Positions 1 to 5,969 of a DNA stretch of 8,949 bases are shown one piece after another. The translations under genes were made by a program, and so were the position numbers. Source of the DNA: an uncultured Bacteroidaceae bacterium (lineage in GTDB: Bacteria > Bacteroidota > Bacteroidia > Bacteroidales > Bacteroidaceae). Within the stretch, counting starts at the first letter, position 1, and each line of letters starts with the position of its first letter. The DNA lies in NCBI GenBank assembly GCA_934293005.1, contig CAKQYA010000051.1, forward strand, positions 1 to 8,949, read 5' to 3'. The notes beneath the pieces were generated by a model, which had not been told where the DNA came from, searched no databases, and saw nothing but the letters and a program-made list of their open reading frames with translations.

Positions 1-275
1 TCTGCGACGTTTCTGTTGTGCAAGGATTATGTACAATAAAATGATTTTTTGTCGTTTCACAAGTAAAATCCCACTAACTCTATAGGTTGCGGATTTGAGG
101 ATTATAAGAAAACGGTAATAGCAAGCATGCAACACCCATGAAAAAGGATCCTATAATACTTTGCCAAATATCCTTACAATCTTTTTTTGACGAAAAATTA
201 TTGTTTCCATGACCTTTGTTATTATACGCACATAGGATGGAAAGACTTTGGCCCAAACGGAGGCAAGTATTTAAA
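1..275. other. Left-edge stretch without a convincing gene
   Basis: I find no gene I can support here. The best open frame is a minus-strand one of 69 codons (80-289) whose start codon lies inside the inverted repeat to its right. Its C-terminal half has one hydrophobic stretch (IIGSFFMGVACLLLPF), but the N-terminal half looks like random sequence and I recognise no family. A weak six-base stem (144-149 with 170-175) is followed a few bases later by seven T's (182-188). The gap makes it a poor terminator. The stretch could be the far 3' flank of a gene outside the window or decayed sequence. Confidence 0.4.
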
Positions 276-468
276 GCCAAATCGGTCATTAGACCGAAAT
301 AAAAAGATCATTCGGACATCATTGCTTCTTTTCATATCTTGTCAGCGTTTCTTTCGGCATTTTGCTTCCATTCGCGTTTCGACATAGCTCGCTATGCCTT
401 CAATGCGACTGTCGCAACCTGCTCAAAACAAACACTAACAAGATATGAAATCTAATGACCGATTTGGG
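276..468. repeat. MITE-like inverted-repeat element or structured intergenic repeat
   Basis: Perfect 17-bp inverted repeats close the element: CCAAATCGGTCATTAGA at 277-293 and its reverse complement at 451-467. Inside lies a second pair of arms, 330-350 with 430-450. They agree at 19 of 21 positions, and both differences would be G-U pairs in a minus-strand RNA. The centre holds two small dyads, CATAGC/GCTATG (383-396) and GCGAC/GTCGC (405-415). The left arm carries 36 extra bases (294-329), which could form their own short hairpin (CCGAA 294-298 with TTCGG 311-315). The sequence TTAAA lies directly outside on both sides (271-275 and 469-473) and could be a target-site duplication. There is no transposase or credible ORF inside. 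It could be a miniature transposable element or a structured RNA near the 3' end of the permease transcript. Confidence 0.6.
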
Positions 469-489
469 TTAAAAGAACAACCTCAATTT

Positions 490-512
490 TCTAATGGATG
501 ATTTGGATTAAA
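490..512. repeat. Degenerate third copy of the repeat-end motif
   Basis: This 23-base stretch matches 451-473, the right end of the neighbouring inverted-repeat element plus its flank, at 19 of 23 positions and in the same orientation. Four differences, three of them adjacent, separate the copies. Because the TTAAA flank is part of the similarity, TTAAA may belong to the repeat rather than being a target duplication. The copy ends exactly where the probable permease terminator begins. Confidence 0.45.
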
Positions 513-550
513 CGTCCCCTGCTGGTCGTATGTATGGCCAACAGGGGACG
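513..550 (-). terminator. Probable terminator after the permease gene
   Basis: A nine-base-pair stem, CGTCCCCTG (513-521) with CAGGGGACG (542-550), continues past a single mismatch into five more pairs (TGGTC with GGCCA, one of them G-U) around a loop of about eight bases. It lies about 70 bases past the permease stop. In the minus-strand RNA it is followed by only three U's, so it may be an inefficient terminator or a 3'-end protecting hairpin. Confidence 0.55.
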
Positions 551-622
551 CTTGTTTGAAGATTATAGTGCCGCTCGGTTGTGTTATTGTAAAACCATGC
601 GGTTTCTTTCGTACAAAAAAAT

Positions 623-1525
623 TTATCTTCTTATGCGGTATTTCTTCAGAAGTTTTGGGAATACTGTGAGCAGGGCCACGGCAAACAGGATGAGAGCGGC
701 TCCTGTCATGCTGATGATGCAGTATGGATCGCCCAAAAAGACTATGCCTACCACCATGGCAGTAAGAGGCTCGAAGGCACCGAGTATGGCTACTATTGTG
801 CTGTCGATTAGTTTGAGTGATGCTGTCACGCAGATGTTGCTCAAGGCTGTAGGCACAAGACCGAGTAGAATCAGGTTGATCCAGCATGAACTGTCGGAAA
901 TTGCTTCCACTTGTCCGTTGAGGCACCACCCGTAGACGGCCAGAAGGATCATGCCTATGAAGAAGACGTAAAAGGTAAGCTTTAGGCTTGGAATGCTCTT
1001 CACCTTGAGGCGTGGCACAAGAATGAGGTATAGGGCATAGAACACGCCTGAAGCCAGTCCCCATATGAGTCCTACGAGTGAGAATGTGCCGTCTTCAGAA
1101 AACACTCCCGTCATCATCATTACGCCTATGCTCGCTAACAATATGCTTGATGTGAGTTTCCAAGAGAAGTGTTCGCTAAGAAATATGAGTCCGATGATGG
1201 CGCACCATATAGGATCTGTATACACTAAGGCTGTGGCTATGCCTGATGAAAGATAGTGGTAGCACTCCAGAGTGGAAATGGCTGTGCCTATGTAGAAGAA
1301 CGACAGCAGGGTGATTCTCCATAGTTCCGACATACTTATCTTCATGTTGGTCCTGCGAGACATCAGCAGCAGGAGCATTGCTGTAGAACCAAACAAAAAT
1401 CTGTAAACAAGTATGCTTACGTTGTCCATGCCAGCAGCTATAACAGGGATTGAGAATAGCGGTATCAGTCCGAACGATATGCCTGATACGATTCCGTTGA
1501 CGATTCCTCTCGATTCTTTTTTCAT
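623..1525 (-). CDS. DMT-superfamily permease (EamA type)
   Basis: This 300-residue inner-membrane protein has about ten hydrophobic helices (roughly residues 8-30, 36-55, 69-88, 93-114, 123-141, 147-169, 181-200, 214-235, 243-264 and 269-290). That is the usual two-repeat EamA fold of the drug/metabolite transporter superfamily. The first repeat ends near residue 140; the second carries the typical GAFEPLTAMVVG segment (249-260) before its penultimate helix. The C-terminus is short and basic (KLLKKYRIRR). Family members usually export amino acids or other small metabolites, but the sequence does not show which substrate. The start MKKESRG gives a normal N-terminus. It lies 47 bases downstream of the phosphatase stop, with no TAnnTTTG element in the gap, so the two are probably cotranscribed. 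Confidence 0.9.
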   Translation of the reverse strand: MKKESRGIVNGIVSGISFGLIPLFSIPVIAAGMDNVSILVYRFLFGSTAMLLLLMSRRTNMKISMSELWRITLLSFFYIGTAISTLECYHYLSSGIATALVYTDPIWCAIIGLIFLSEHFSWKLTSSILLASIGVMMMTGVFSEDGTFSLVGLIWGLASGVFYALYLILVPRLKVKSIPSLKLTFYVFFIGMILLAVYGWCLNGQVEAISDSSCWINLILLGLVPTALSNICVTASLKLIDSTIVAILGAFEPLTAMVVGIVFLGDPYCIISMTGAALILFAVALLTVFPKLLKKYRIRR

Positions 1526-1572
1526 GAATGTTGAATGTTTGTTGTTTTTGTTGATTTAGTGAAAGGTGGATA

Positions 1573-2184
1573 TTATTTGTTGGCTGCTTCAAGCTTTGTT
1601 CTCAGTTCTGTTTCGTATTGTGTTGCGTTGATAAAGACGATGCCGTCCATGCCAAGCATTTTGCCTGCTTCTACATTGTCTTGCTTGTCATCGGTGAAGA
1701 TGCATTCAGAAGCCTTCAAACCGTATTTTTCAAACAGCCGCTGGTATATGTCTGGCTCAGGCTTTGCAACATGCTCTTCTGATGATATGACAACTCCATC
1801 AAGCAGGCTGAAAATATCGTAATCCTTCATTGTGGAGTGCACCTTGCTGCACCAGTTTGTGAGACCATAGAGACGGAATCCTTCTGTTTTTAGTCTTGTG
1901 AGAAGTGAGCGCATGCCCGGTATCTCGCCTGTGACGATTTCGGTGTAGTGCCTGCTGAATGCGCGTATGCCATCTTCGAGATTAGGGTTCTGGCTTATAA
2001 CCTCTTCCATCAGAGAGTCGAATGGCTTGTCTTCGCGGTCCAAGCGTTGCGGCAGGCCATTGCTGTACAGTGCGGTCATAAGTGTCCATCGTTGTTTTTC
2101 ATCGGGGATGAGGCGGTTGAAGAATGCTTCGAAGTCAAAGTCTACCAGCACCTTGCCGAAGTCGAAAATTAGGTTGCGTATCAT
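1573..2184 (-). CDS. HAD-family phosphatase, YihX-like
   Basis: A 203-residue cytoplasmic haloacid dehalogenase-family hydrolase. Motif I is IFDFGKVLVD, with nucleophile Asp8. Gly10 stands where many HAD phosphatases have the second, acid/base Asp. Motif II is LTNW (Thr109), motif III is Lys141 in VAKPEPDIY, and motif IV is TDD (Asp165, Asp166) in IFTDDKQDNVEAG. The helical cap lies between motif I and motif II, about residues 15-85. The DxG form of motif I, the cap position and the length match the group containing E. coli YihX, an alpha-glucose-1-phosphate phosphatase, and the N-terminal domain of soluble epoxide hydrolase. The true substrate cannot be read from sequence. The start is fixed because motif I begins within eight residues of Met1. 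It is probably the first gene of a two-gene unit with the permease. Confidence 0.9.
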   Translation of the reverse strand: MIRNLIFDFGKVLVDFDFEAFFNRLIPDEKQRWTLMTALYSNGLPQRLDREDKPFDSLMEEVISQNPNLEDGIRAFSRHYTEIVTGEIPGMRSLLTRLKTEGFRLYGLTNWCSKVHSTMKDYDIFSLLDGVVISSEEHVAKPEPDIYQRLFEKYGLKASECIFTDDKQDNVEAGKMLGMDGIVFINATQYETELRTKLEAANK

Positions 2185-2188
2185 GTTG

Positions 2189-2219
2189 CGATAATAATTG
2201 TTATGTGTGTCCTAACAAA
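2189..2219 (-). promoter_or_regulatory. Candidate promoter for the phosphatase-permease unit
   Basis: Read on the minus strand, TTTG (2219-2216) is separated by exactly 19 bases from TATTATCG (2196-2189). This fits the Bacteroidota layout of TTTG at -33 and TAnnTTTG at -7, with two mismatches in the -7 box. The box ends four bases before the phosphatase ATG, so the transcript would be nearly leaderless. The -33 element overlaps the U-tract of the RNase terminator. Confidence 0.35.
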
Positions 2220-2255
2220 AAAAGACGAGTGGGGATGTGTCCACGCTCGTCTTTT
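2220..2255 (-). terminator. Intrinsic terminator after the RNase gene
   Basis: Ten perfect pairs, AAAAGACGAG (2220-2229) with CTCGTCTTTT (2246-2255), extend past a two-base bulge into TGG/CCA. In the minus-strand RNA the stem runs into seven U's (complement of 2217-2223), a strong intrinsic terminator about 65 bases past the RNase stop codon. On the plus strand it has four T's and could weakly act there too. Confidence 0.85.
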
Positions 2256-2285
2256 GTCTTTTAAACTGTTGATGTGTGCATTTAA

Positions 2286-2319
2286 AGAAGCCACTTCTAA
2301 ACAATGGCCTGGCCAATTG
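2286..2319 (-). other. Two small hairpins just after the RNase stop codon
   Basis: The first, next to the stop codon, is a near-palindrome at 2302-2319 (CAATGGCC and GGCCAATTG, one bulged A). The second pairs AGAAG (2286-2290) with CTTCT (2294-2298) around a three-base loop. Together with the terminator at 2220-2255 they give the RNase transcript three consecutive hairpins in its roughly 100-base 3' end. Confidence 0.45.
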
Positions 2320-3894
2320 TCATTTGGTGTCTATCTCCTCGGTCATGATGATTTCGTTGCCTTTTGGGTCGATGAACTTGTATTGAAGGAATCCAAGTTC
2401 TTGGCTGGCATGCACTTTCACGCCTAATCCATATTTCATCTGCCATTTGAGGCCAATGTTGAAGAGACCTTTGGAGATGTAAGCTTCGACGTAAGGATTG
2501 ACATACAGACGGAATTTCTTTTGTCCCAATCGGTTGACGAGATAGTCAATCTTGCTTTCGAGCGTGTCTGTAAATAGAATGGATGACTTGATGACACCCT
2601 TGCCGAAGCATGTTGGGCAAACCTCTTCCACGTGTACATCCATCGCTGGCCTGACTCTTTGTCTTGTTATTTGCATCAATCCGAATTTGCTAAGCGGAAG
2701 GATATTGTGCTTCGCGCGGTCTTTTTTCATCAGTTGCGTCATGTATTCATAGAGCTTCTGATTGTGTTCCGACGTGTTCATGTCGATGAAGTCGACCACG
2801 ATGATGCCGCCCATGTCGCGCAGTCGGAGCTGGCGTGCCAGCTCTTCTGCAGCTCCCATGTTGACCATGAAAGCGTTCTCTTCTTGGTTGTCTGTGCCTC
2901 TGTTTCTATTGCCTGAGTTGACATCCACAACGTGCAGGGCTTCGGTGTGCTCTATAATCAGGTAAGCTCCGTGCTTGTAGCTAACGGTGCGTCCGAGTCC
3001 CGACTTTATTTGTTTGGTGACGTTGTAGTTGTCGAATACAGGTGCTGTGCCCTTGTATAGCTTCACTATCGACACTCTGTCGGGTGCAATGAGGCTGACA
3101 TAGTTCTTAACCTCTTCAAAGACCTCTTCGTTGTTGACGATGATGCTTTCATATGAGGGGTTGAACAGGTCACGCAACATGGAAACGGTGCGGCCAGTTT
3201 CTTCGTGAGCAAGTACTGGCAGACTTGCAGCTTTCTGAGTGCGCGCGATGCATTCATTCCACGACTTGATGAGGATGTTGAGCTCGTTGTTGAGTTCGGC
3301 AGCCCTCTTGCCTTCGGCTACAGTACGTACGATGACACCAAAATTTCGTGGTTTGATGCTTTGTATCAGTTGCTTGAGTCGTGTACGCTCTTCCTTGGAT
3401 TTTATCTTGCTGCTTACGTTTACCTTGTTGGCAAAAGGCAGCAGTACCAGAAATCGTCCGGCAAAAGATATTTCTCCGGTGAGCCTTGGACCCTTGGTGT
3501 TGATAGGTTCCTTTGTGATTTGCACCATCACCTCTTGTCCTACCTCAAGCACATTCTGTATGCATCCATCCTTTTCCAGATCAGTCTTCACTACAGCTTT
3601 CTCCATAGGCGCAAGCTTCCTGCGGTCGCTCGCCACCTGTTTGGTGTATTTTTCCAAAGAGAGAAACTGCTTGCCCAAATCCTGATAATGCAGAAATGCT
3701 TCTTTTTCATGACCCACATCGACAAAACATGCATTGAGAGCTGGCATCACTTTTTTTACTTTGCCAGCATAGATGTTGCCTACAGAGAATTTCGTCTCAT
3801 GCCCTTCTTTCTGAAACTCTACTAGTTTCTGGTCTTCAAGTAGGGCAATTGTCACCTCTTTAGGCGAAGCATCGATGATGAGTTCACTTGTCAT
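2320..3894 (-). CDS. rng: Ribonuclease G/E family endoribonuclease
   Basis: A 524-residue single-strand-specific endoribonuclease of the RNase E/G family, which acts in mRNA decay and rRNA maturation in the cytoplasm. The N-terminal half has the interrupted S1 RNA-binding domain (about residues 36-127, from VGNIYAGKVKKVMPALNA, with extra residues near 75-110). The central RNase-H-like and catalytic parts follow. Magnesium-binding Asp324 (HVVDVNSG) and Asp368 (VVDFIDM) correspond to E. coli RNase E Asp303 and Asp346. The zinc-link motif CPTC (Cys426, Cys429) is intact. About 95 residues follow the zinc link, and there is no long disordered scaffold tail of the E. coli RNase E type, so the overall form is RNase G-like. 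The start MTSELIIDAS matches the usual N-terminus. I see no TAnnTTTG promoter in the 154 bases upstream; expression may depend on read-through from the ribosomal protein gene. Confidence 0.95.
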   Translation of the reverse strand: MTSELIIDASPKEVTIALLEDQKLVEFQKEGHETKFSVGNIYAGKVKKVMPALNACFVDVGHEKEAFLHYQDLGKQFLSLEKYTKQVASDRRKLAPMEKAVVKTDLEKDGCIQNVLEVGQEVMVQITKEPINTKGPRLTGEISFAGRFLVLLPFANKVNVSSKIKSKEERTRLKQLIQSIKPRNFGVIVRTVAEGKRAAELNNELNILIKSWNECIARTQKAASLPVLAHEETGRTVSMLRDLFNPSYESIIVNNEEVFEEVKNYVSLIAPDRVSIVKLYKGTAPVFDNYNVTKQIKSGLGRTVSYKHGAYLIIEHTEALHVVDVNSGNRNRGTDNQEENAFMVNMGAAEELARQLRLRDMGGIIVVDFIDMNTSEHNQKLYEYMTQLMKKDRAKHNILPLSKFGLMQITRQRVRPAMDVHVEEVCPTCFGKGVIKSSILFTDTLESKIDYLVNRLGQKKFRLYVNPYVEAYISKGLFNIGLKWQMKYGLGVKVHASQELGFLQYKFIDPKGNEIIMTEEIDTK

Positions 3895-3933
3895 TCTTGC
3901 TTACTTTTCTGTGTGTTGATTTTAAATACATAA

Positions 3934-3996
3934 AAAGAGCATACCGTCTGTCATGTCACCCTGTGATAGGGATTCCATCTGTAGGGTATGCTCTTT
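3934..3996 (-). terminator. Long-loop hairpin upstream of the RNase gene, possible attenuator
   Basis: Twelve perfect pairs, AAAGAGCATACC (3934-3945) with GGTATGCTCTTT (3985-3996), enclose a 39-base loop that contains a small inner hairpin (CCCT/AGGG, 3959-3971). In the minus-strand RNA the stem ends in a run of five U's before the RNase leader continues. It sits about 40 bases before the RNase start codon. It could terminate transcripts from the gene above, act as an attenuator, or be a processing site for RNase feedback; the sequence alone cannot separate these. Confidence 0.6.
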
Positions 3997-4024
3997 CAAT
4001 CCTTGCCATAGCGCATAGGAGTAG

Positions 4025-4041
4025 AAAAAGGGCTCACGCCC
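4025..4041 (-). terminator. Short intrinsic terminator after the ribosomal protein gene
   Basis: In minus-strand RNA the sequence reads GGGC, loop GUGA, GCCC, then five U's. The stem is only four pairs but all G-C, and the loop is a stable GNRA-type tetraloop. It starts seven bases after the stop codon of the 29-residue ribosomal protein. The short stem suggests partial rather than complete termination. Confidence 0.6.
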
Positions 4042-4048
4042 GTGATTG

Positions 4049-4138
4049 CTACTTGCTCTTATGACGATTTTTTCTCAGTCTCTTTTTGCGCTTGTGAGTT
4101 GAGATCTTGTGTCTTTTCTTTTTCTTACCGTTTGGCAT
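4049..4138 (-). CDS. 29-residue basic ribosomal protein, AURKAIP1/COX24 (mS38/bS22-like) family
   Basis: A 29-codon gene, too short for most ORF cut-offs. The product begins MPNGKKKKRHK and ends RLRKNRHKSK; 19 of its 29 residues are Lys, Arg or His. This matches the short Bacteroidota proteins annotated as AURKAIP1/COX24 domain proteins. They correspond to the conserved C-terminal end of mitochondrial small-subunit protein mS38, and a similar tiny protein, bS22, is known from mycobacterial ribosomes. It probably threads into rRNA of the small subunit (family knowledge, not shown here). AAGGA precedes the ATG by two bases, an unusually short spacing. A promoter match lies about 85 bases upstream and a terminator hairpin begins seven bases after the stop. 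It sits immediately upstream of the RNase G/E gene on the same strand. Confidence 0.85.
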   Translation of the reverse strand: MPNGKKKKRHKISTHKRKKRLRKNRHKSK

Positions 4139-4223
4139 AGTCCTTGAAAAATTTAGTTGTTTATAATATGTTTATTGTTGTCTTTGAATGAGCAGCGCAT
4201 AGCGTTTACGCTTATTCGAGATG

Positions 4224-4254
4224 CAAAATTAGCTCTTTTTTTTTAATTATAAAA
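4224..4254 (-). promoter_or_regulatory. Promoter for the ribosomal protein gene (and perhaps the RNase)
   Basis: On the minus strand TAATTTTG (4231-4224) matches the Bacteroidota -7 consensus TAnnTTTG exactly. Nineteen bases upstream lies TTTT, one mismatch from the -33 TTTG, within an A/T-rich tract. Transcription from here would give a leader of about 80 bases, which begins near a small dyad (AGCG/CGCT, 4201-4212). Confidence 0.6.
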
Positions 4255-4306
4255 ATTTTTATCTTCGAAAATGCTCTTGATGTGCTGAATAATCAAAGAA
4301 AAGTCC

Positions 4307-4314
4307 TAAATTTG
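4307..4314 (+). promoter_or_regulatory. Promoter -7 element for the DUF3078 gene
   Basis: TAAATTTG matches TAnnTTTG exactly and ends 23 bases before the ATG, so the leader would be short. No good TTTG is present at the -33 position; the base content there is only a partial match. It is divergent from the ribosomal protein promoter, about 75 bases away across an A/T-rich tract. Confidence 0.6.
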
Positions 4315-4337
4315 CAGTCCAATAGCATTAAACGAAG

Positions 4338-5723
4338 ATGAATAACAAGTCAATTACCATAATATCGATGCTGTTTTCAGTGGCCGCATCCCAGGCGCAG
4401 ACCTATCACGCTAAGCCATCCAGGGCATATGCGCAGATGTCTGCTTCTCTGGTGAAGCAATATAAGAGTCGTCTAGCAGAACTGATGCCTGCGGCTATTC
4501 CAGCTGATTCGTTGGTGGACAGCGTCACACTTTCGCCAAGCTTCTACAGACTGCTTGGACCTGGTGTGTATTACAAGTCGGCCATTCTTGACCGTTTTTC
4601 CGTAGACTCCTCGTTCTTGTCTGATTCGACAAGCCATAAGCGTTCCCTTCTCATACGCACATCTAAGAATGCTTCAGATGCATACGCAAGCTGTCTCAGC
4701 CGTTCCATTGATGATGTTCTCGTTGATGGCTATGTTAATAATCCATCGCTGTTCCGCTTTACAGATGACAGAATTGCAAAAGAAGAGATAATAGAAGACG
4801 TGAAACCAACAGGCAAGAATAAATTGGACGACCTTGAACAAATATACAAAAAGGCAGAACAGATCAAGGATGTATCTCAGGTGGTGCAGGGCGTGGATGT
4901 CGACTTGCGAATAAACAAGCCTAATTTTTGGACAACGAAGTGTAATTTCAAATTGCAGTTCTCTCAAAACTATTTCTCTGAGACATGGTACAGGGGTGGC
5001 AATAATAATGTGAACCTCTATAGCAACTTGTACATGGAGGCCAACTACAACGACCAGCAGTCGGTGCAATGGGACAACAAGCTTGATATGCGCTTGGGCT
5101 TCATCACTGCCACGTCCGATTCCATACATAATTTTCTCACAAACAACGACCGCCTCTACCTTTTTTCAAAGTTGGGTGTGAAGGCTATTCAAAATTGGTA
5201 TTACAGTTTGTCGGCTGAGGCACAGACGCAGTTTATGCCAGGTTACCGTAGCAATGATCGCCGTAAGTATTCCGACTTCATGGCTCCTCTTGATGTATTT
5301 GTGGGTCTTGGTGTTGATTTCAAGCCAAAGATGAAAAACGGCAATAGCCTGTCGGCTGTTATCTCTCCTTTGACATATAAATTTAGATACATAGCATCTA
5401 ATGAGGAGAAGATACATGCGTCATACAACATGCGCAACAGGGATTTCAAGCAAGATTTCGGTTCTAAGGTGGAAGCCAACACATACATCACGCTTGCGAA
5501 GAACTTAACATGGCGTTCGCGCTACTACTTCTTTACATCATATGAATATGTGGAATCTGAATGGGAAAATGTGTTCTCTTTCCGTTTCAACAAATACATA
5601 ACCAGTGAGGTGAACACCATCTGGCGATTTGATGACAACCGTGACAAGCGTTATGTTGACAGCACATTGGGCTATTTCCAATTCAAGGAGAATTTTTCAT
5701 TAGGCTTGTCTTATAATTTTTGA
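4338..5723 (+). CDS. DUF3078-family outer-membrane beta-barrel protein
   Basis: A 461-residue exported protein and the only plus-strand gene in the window. Residues 1-20 form a signal peptide ending SQA, with cleavage likely before Gln21. Residues about 21-195 have no domain I recognise and include a charged, probably helical stretch near 145-185 (KEEIIEDV, DDLEQIYKKAEQ). From about 198 onward alternating aromatic and polar strands fit the DUF3078 barrel, with the signature ETWYRGGNNNVN (215-226) and WDNKLDMRLG (245-254). The protein ends FSLGLSYNF, a C-terminal beta-signal with final Phe of the type recognised by the BAM machinery. The family is common in Bacteroidota and has no firmly known role; transport or envelope structure is only a guess. 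It is transcribed alone, divergent from the ribosomal protein gene. Confidence 0.88.
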   Translation: MNNKSITIISMLFSVAASQAQTYHAKPSRAYAQMSASLVKQYKSRLAELMPAAIPADSLVDSVTLSPSFYRLLGPGVYYKSAILDRFSVDSSFLSDSTSHKRSLLIRTSKNASDAYASCLSRSIDDVLVDGYVNNPSLFRFTDDRIAKEEIIEDVKPTGKNKLDDLEQIYKKAEQIKDVSQVVQGVDVDLRINKPNFWTTKCNFKLQFSQNYFSETWYRGGNNNVNLYSNLYMEANYNDQQSVQWDNKLDMRLGFITATSDSIHNFLTNNDRLYLFSKLGVKAIQNWYYSLSAEAQTQFMPGYRSNDRRKYSDFMAPLDVFVGLGVDFKPKMKNGNSLSAVISPLTYKFRYIASNEEKIHASYNMRNRDFKQDFGSKVEANTYITLAKNLTWRSRYYFFTSYEYVESEWENVFSFRFNKYITSEVNTIWRFDDNRDKRYVDSTLGYFQFKENFSLGLSYNF

Positions 5724-5866
5724 GAAATGTGCTTCCTGGGATAACACTCGGCGTAGTATTCTTTCTTTTCATGCATGATGTTCTCTTCTTTGTCTTCAGT
5801 GATGAGATGCGGCATGCAAGTTTGGGTAAAGATATGTGGCGGAGTATGACAAGAATGGTAATGTGT
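5724..5866. other. Spacer between converging genes
   Basis: These 143 bases separate the DUF3078 stop from the two-way terminator. Open frames of 60-91 codons overlap here on both strands, but none has a recognisable family, and the plus-strand one runs through the terminator and into the antisense of the hydrolase. I treat it as an unusually long 3' untranslated region of the DUF3078 transcript. Confidence 0.5.
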
Positions 5867-5913
5867 AAAAAGCTGGAGCGGAAAACCCGACAAGTTTTCC
5901 AGCTCCAGCTTTT
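5867..5913. terminator. Strong two-way terminator between converging genes
   Basis: Nineteen base pairs with one bulged A: AAAAGCTGGAGC (5868-5879) with GCTCCAGCTTTT (5902-5913), then GGAAAAC (5880-5886) with GTTTTCC (5894-5900), around a seven-base loop. Minus-strand RNA ends in five U's and plus-strand RNA in four, so it can stop both the hydrolase and the DUF3078 transcripts. A second, smaller dyad without a U-tract (AGAGGC/GCCTCT, 5934-5950) lies between it and the hydrolase stop. Confidence 0.9.
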
Positions 5914-5969
5914 GGTGCTTATGATGAGATGTCAGAGGCTTCTTGCCTCTATTCTATGTGTGGCCACAG

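Noticed and set aside
144..188. Possible terminator on the plus strand (AAGGAT/ATCCTT then seven T's)
   Set aside because: The stem is weak and A/T-containing, the loop is about 20 bases and the T-tract starts six bases after the stem.
80..289. Minus-strand frame of 69 codons with one hydrophobic stretch
   Set aside because: No recognisable family, its start lies inside the inverted-repeat element, and the N-terminal half looks like random sequence.
483..1064. Minus-strand 193-codon frame
   Set aside because: It overlaps the permease gene in another frame and its translation is rich in His, Ser, Arg and Pro with no family resemblance.
3205..3825. Plus-strand 206-codon frame
   Set aside because: Antisense to the RNase gene, whose catalytic motifs are intact; the frame is a codon-bias shadow.
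5711..5893. Minus-strand 60-codon frame between the converging genes
   Set aside because: It begins inside the strong terminator hairpin and ends within the DUF3078 gene, with no family match.
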